This document shows, in pieces, positions 61,335 through 64,000 of a stretch of 64,000 bases of DNA (the first letter of the stretch is position 1; every line of letters begins with the position of its first letter). The position numbers were made by a program, and so were the translations under genes. Location of the stretch: assembly GCA_933228895.1 (NCBI GenBank), contig OW121850.1:26111773-26175772 (forward strand). Reading direction: 5' to 3'. The stretch comes from Platycnemis pennipes (lineage: Eukaryota > Arthropoda > Insecta > Odonata > Platycnemididae). The notes under the pieces are model-generated. The model searched no databases. It saw only the letters and a list, made by a program, of their open reading frames with translations, and was not told the origin of the DNA.

Positions 61335-61405
61335 TTGGGCACCGTGGTAGTCTAAGTTTTGGCCCAGCAAGCCAAACGTCCATTGTTTGATTCCCTGCCC
61401 AGGAC
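61335..61405 (+). mobile_element. tRNA-like module, probable SINE head
   Basis: TTGGGCA (61335-61341) and TGCCCAG (61397-61403) can pair as a 7-bp acceptor-like stem with one T-G pair. Inside lie GTGGTAGTCTAAG (A-box-like), CCCAGCAAGCC (anticodon-arm position) and TTGTTTGATTCCC (B-box-like). The T-arm stem is degraded, and an AT-rich TATAATAATACATAAC string follows. It is probably a tRNA-derived SINE or tRNA pseudogene. Confidence 0.5.
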
Positions 61406-61549
61406 TGTATATAATAATACATAACATAGTGAAAATGTCTGTAAATAGTTAAGAAAATACGCATAAAAGGTATAAACGTAACACAACTCTTTCGGGATGG
61501 AAATTAACTTTCGTGTTTTTTTCGACGAATCAATAACATAGGAAACGTT

Positions 61550-61960
61550 AGGGCTCTCTCGGAGCTGCTCTCATTTGAAGTCTCATTGGATGGAGAAATT
61601 TCTCTTTCCGGGGATTTCTATGCACGAGCACGTACGGAGGGATGCGGAGCAATGTATACACATAGGATATAGGAGGAGGGGGATAGGCGTGCTTAAAGCC
61701 CTTCCGAGAGGTCTCCAATGCGAAGACTCTCATCGGAGGATGGAAGAACGAATATGCGATGGATGGGGTTATTGAGGCTTTCCCTTTTCCCGGATCACCC
61801 AGCGGATATCCATCTCCCACGCATCGAATCTCTCACTTTCCCTCTTCCTTCCATTTCCTTTCATTAATCCTCCCTCTCACTCTCTCTTTCTCTCGCCCTC
61901 TTTTCATCACAACTTACCAATCTTTCTTTCTCCCGAGACAAAACAGCGGAGGCAAAGAAA
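61550..61960. other. GC-richer island, C/T-rich right half
   Basis: The right half (61780-61960) is C/T-rich on the plus strand. Frames (90 codons minus, 107 codons plus) show no known domain. Confidence 0.35.
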
Positions 61961-63042
61961 CGCGGCTATTCGCAACTCTGTGGTACTCCTTTGAAATTAC
62001 ACTTCGCGTCATTGCGTATTGTGAAATACTCTTCTTTGGTATTATCAAATGCCTACAAAATGCGAAAGAAATATTTTTTTAATGTTTTCTATATAGAAAG
62101 TTCCGTTAACCTAAATAGTTTGTATTCTGTAATCCTGCTCGCGATGTGATTTGGGTATAAAATCGTTTCAATATAGCTTCCGTTTTGTTACTATCAATCA
62201 TACAAACTCATGTTATTCAAGATTTAAAAGAAATGATTATGTGAGAGATAGTAGATGACATGGTATTATACTATTTAAGTTTACGTTTTTAGCTCTTCGT
62301 CACGTTCAGTTTATGAACAATTCTAATATTTATTGTCATACTTAATTGATGCCTAAACGACTATTTCCAGTGAATCTTTTCTCAAAGGCATATGTTATAT
62401 GGAAAATAATATTTATTTTCGTGGAGTTTATGGATCCAATACACGAATGTTCAAGTTCAACAATTATACATGTTATTTAATGAACTAATCTAACATATTA
62501 TATTTACTTCAACTAACATTTAGTTTAACCAGTCTACCTTAAGTCATTCTGTTTTATTTTATAAGTACTGAATTATATTTGCTAGTTACAAGATTGAATT
62601 TTATTAAATCTCTACGTAAAATGAGTCTTTTAGAGAGCAATTTCAACAACTATCTAGGTATGCATTTTTTGTCTCATTTCGATCCTGAGCAGCATGTATC
62701 TTCTAGTAGAGTAGTTTTACAGTCATGGAAAAGAAATCTCTTTTGATGTTTTCTGAGATTTCCCTCGGGAAATCACTTTACTCTCCCTTTACTCACTTGA
62801 TATGCTCTTCCTTATCACAGATACTAGAGAAGATCAAAGATGCGTCAGACGTGACGATCCTCGCAAATACGGTTTATGCGTAAGTGAAAGACTATTGAAA
62901 AGTGAGTTGTACAATGCTGAAGCCTAAACTGAAAACTTCAAAACTCTTTTTCACTCATAGTGCACTTAAAAAACACCTTTGCTTATTTGTTCCCTGTTTC
63001 AATGTAAACCGACGCCCGTGATTTAATTTATTATATGTACTG
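61961..63042. other. AT-rich non-coding DNA
   Basis: No gene or long repeat was recognised before the LINE 3' fragment at 63043. Confidence 0.5.
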
Positions 63043-63478
63043 ATGCTATTGTCAGATCGCAGGTTGAAATTTAGACTTAATCTCTTTAATAAATTCCAAG
63101 ACCATATTTTCAGTGATGACTTTAAAAATATTTTGCGGACCCCAACTAACTTTGGTAGACTGGACCATGATCACAAAATTAGATACATTGATTGCCGAAC
63201 TGACAGATTCAAGATGTACTTTTTTCCTCGTACTATTAGGAATATGAATAACGGTAAATGTGTCCAGTACGAGTGTAGCAATGGATAACATTGGTAGCTG
63301 CATGTCGGTATAAGGACTTAAAGCTAACCCAACTAACAGCATGTTTTTCCATGTATACGTTGCCATTTTAATTTTTAATTACAAAGTTTATGCATGATAT
63401 GTAGTGCATGTTTGGTGAGAGCTCACCTCCTGCCACACACCTTTATGGTGGCTTGCAGGGTATTATGTAGATGTAGAT
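63043..63478 (+). mobile_element. 5'-truncated LINE copy, RT C-terminal end and 3' tail
   Basis: An 81-codon frame (63043-63288) reads LLSDRRLKFRLNLFNKF, then RTPTNFGRLDHDHKI, then DRFKMYFFPRTIRNMNN. The RRLKFRLNL block matches RRLKFRVNL in the minus-strand LINE at 44.9 kb, and FFPRTIR is typical of the extreme C-terminus of LINE RT proteins. The 3' UTR ends CTCCTGCCACACACCT, GGTGGCTTGCAGGGTATTA, TGTAGATGTAGAT. The coding part is unbroken here, so this copy may be younger than the one at 44.5 kb. Confidence 0.88.
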
Positions 63479-63646
63479 ATTGCGTGGAAACTAGCTGCCA
63501 TGGGAGAATTTTTCAGAAAAATCCACTAGCATCTCAAAAGTATCATATGGCTTATTATTCTGGAAAGCTTCATCAGTGATTTGTTTTTTTTGCTGAAATT
63601 GTTACCAATCATCTGGGTTTTTCCTTTGACCGATCTCTAACAGCCC

Positions 63647-63674
63647 AAAAATACCTTTAGAAAAATACCCTTAG
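63647..63674 (+). repeat. 14-bp tandem duplication
   Basis: AAAAATACCTTTAG is followed directly by AAAAATACCCTTAG, differing at one base. A minor local duplication. Confidence 0.8.
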
Positions 63675-64000
63675 AGGCAGTAAATGAGACAGTTCGCTGA
63701 AATACGGATGGAGGTGAGTTCCCTTTCTTGGACCTCTCCCGTCACCGGACGCTCAATAATTATGATGGAAATTCCCATCATTTGCCTTGCAACGCGAACG
63801 TTCCCTGGTAACGTCGTCTTGTTCCCTCCCTCATCGCCAGAACTTTGTTCCCTCTTTAGGTGACAAAAAACCGCGTTCACCCCCTTCCTCCCTTAGAGTA
63901 AGTGAATAATCCACAGGGCTCACCCTCCCTCTCTGCACGCAAGCTCTCGCGGTCGCGTGGCTCATCGGATCCTCCCGTATCGAGGGGAGCGGAATATCCC
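63675..64000. other. start of a GC-richer island running off the window
   Basis: GC-richer DNA with CpG towards the right edge (63900-64000). A 69-codon minus frame shows no motif. Too little is visible to say what it is. Confidence 0.35.

Noticed and set aside
1..64000. CRISPR arrays, operons, rRNA genes, prophage or plasmid functions
   Set aside because: No regularly spaced repeats with unique spacers, no tightly packed co-directional genes and no rRNA-like sequence. The DNA looks eukaryotic and repeat-rich.

Overview
The window looks like a stretch of a large, AT-rich, repeat-laden animal nuclear genome, most likely an arthropod and probably an insect. Reasons: no open frame has the length, codon composition or domain content of a confident host gene; there are no operon-like gene arrays, rRNA or phage/bacterial genes; decayed non-LTR retrotransposon (LINE) fragments and tRNA-like SINE heads are scattered through it; and an AT-rich background is broken by short GC-rich, strand-asymmetric islands. 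The species cannot be named from the sequence alone. I call no protein-coding host gene. Introns or intergenic DNA both fit, and small exons could be hidden.

Layout. 1-9.5 kb: AT-rich unique-looking DNA with two GC-rich purine/pyrimidine islands (about 3.3-3.8 and 4.2-4.7 kb). 9.5-20 kb: more GC-rich islands, tRNA-like modules near 10.02, 13.10 and 14.83 kb, a hammerhead-like motif at 10.65 kb, a 22-bp tandem array at 19.19 kb and an ATATCG-rich tract at 19.7-20.08 kb. 21-32 kb: two direct copies of an unclassified ~0.52 kb interspersed repeat (21184-21711 and 31116-31626), several perfect short hairpins, a 61-bp tandem duplication, and purine-rich (23.4-24.1, 27.7-28.2 kb) and pyrimidine-rich (29.7-30.3 kb) islands. 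32-46 kb: mostly AT-rich DNA, a LINE-type 3' tail at 38.15 kb, a duplicated hairpin at 39.5 kb, and a decayed LINE on the minus strand (44491-45337) with a readable RT C-terminal region. 46-56 kb: a GC-rich island, a 75-bp dispersed duplication (46666/47275), a near-symmetrical long hairpin (48834-49010), a possible tRNA-SINE carrying a LINE-like tail (54144-54538, minus strand), and a perfect 138-bp inverted repeat (54729-54866 / 55074-55211). 56-64 kb: AT-rich DNA, a LINE fragment from the region before the RT (about 59655-59996), a tRNA-like module at 61.34 kb, and a second LINE 3' end (63043-63478, plus strand).

How the parts relate. Three fragments of LINE coding sequence and four LINE-type 3' tails appear to come from one family or a few related ones. 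The 3' tails share a terminal motif (a CCTGCCACACAC-like block followed by GGTGGCTTGCAGGGTATTA and TGTAGATGTAGAT). At 54 kb the same kind of tail lies about 0.3 kb downstream, in the same orientation, of a tRNA-like head, which is the usual design of a SINE mobilised by a partner LINE. The strongest unexplained signals are the perfect 138-bp inverted repeat, the 82-bp-arm hairpin at 48.8 kb, and the paired ~0.52 kb repeat of unknown class.
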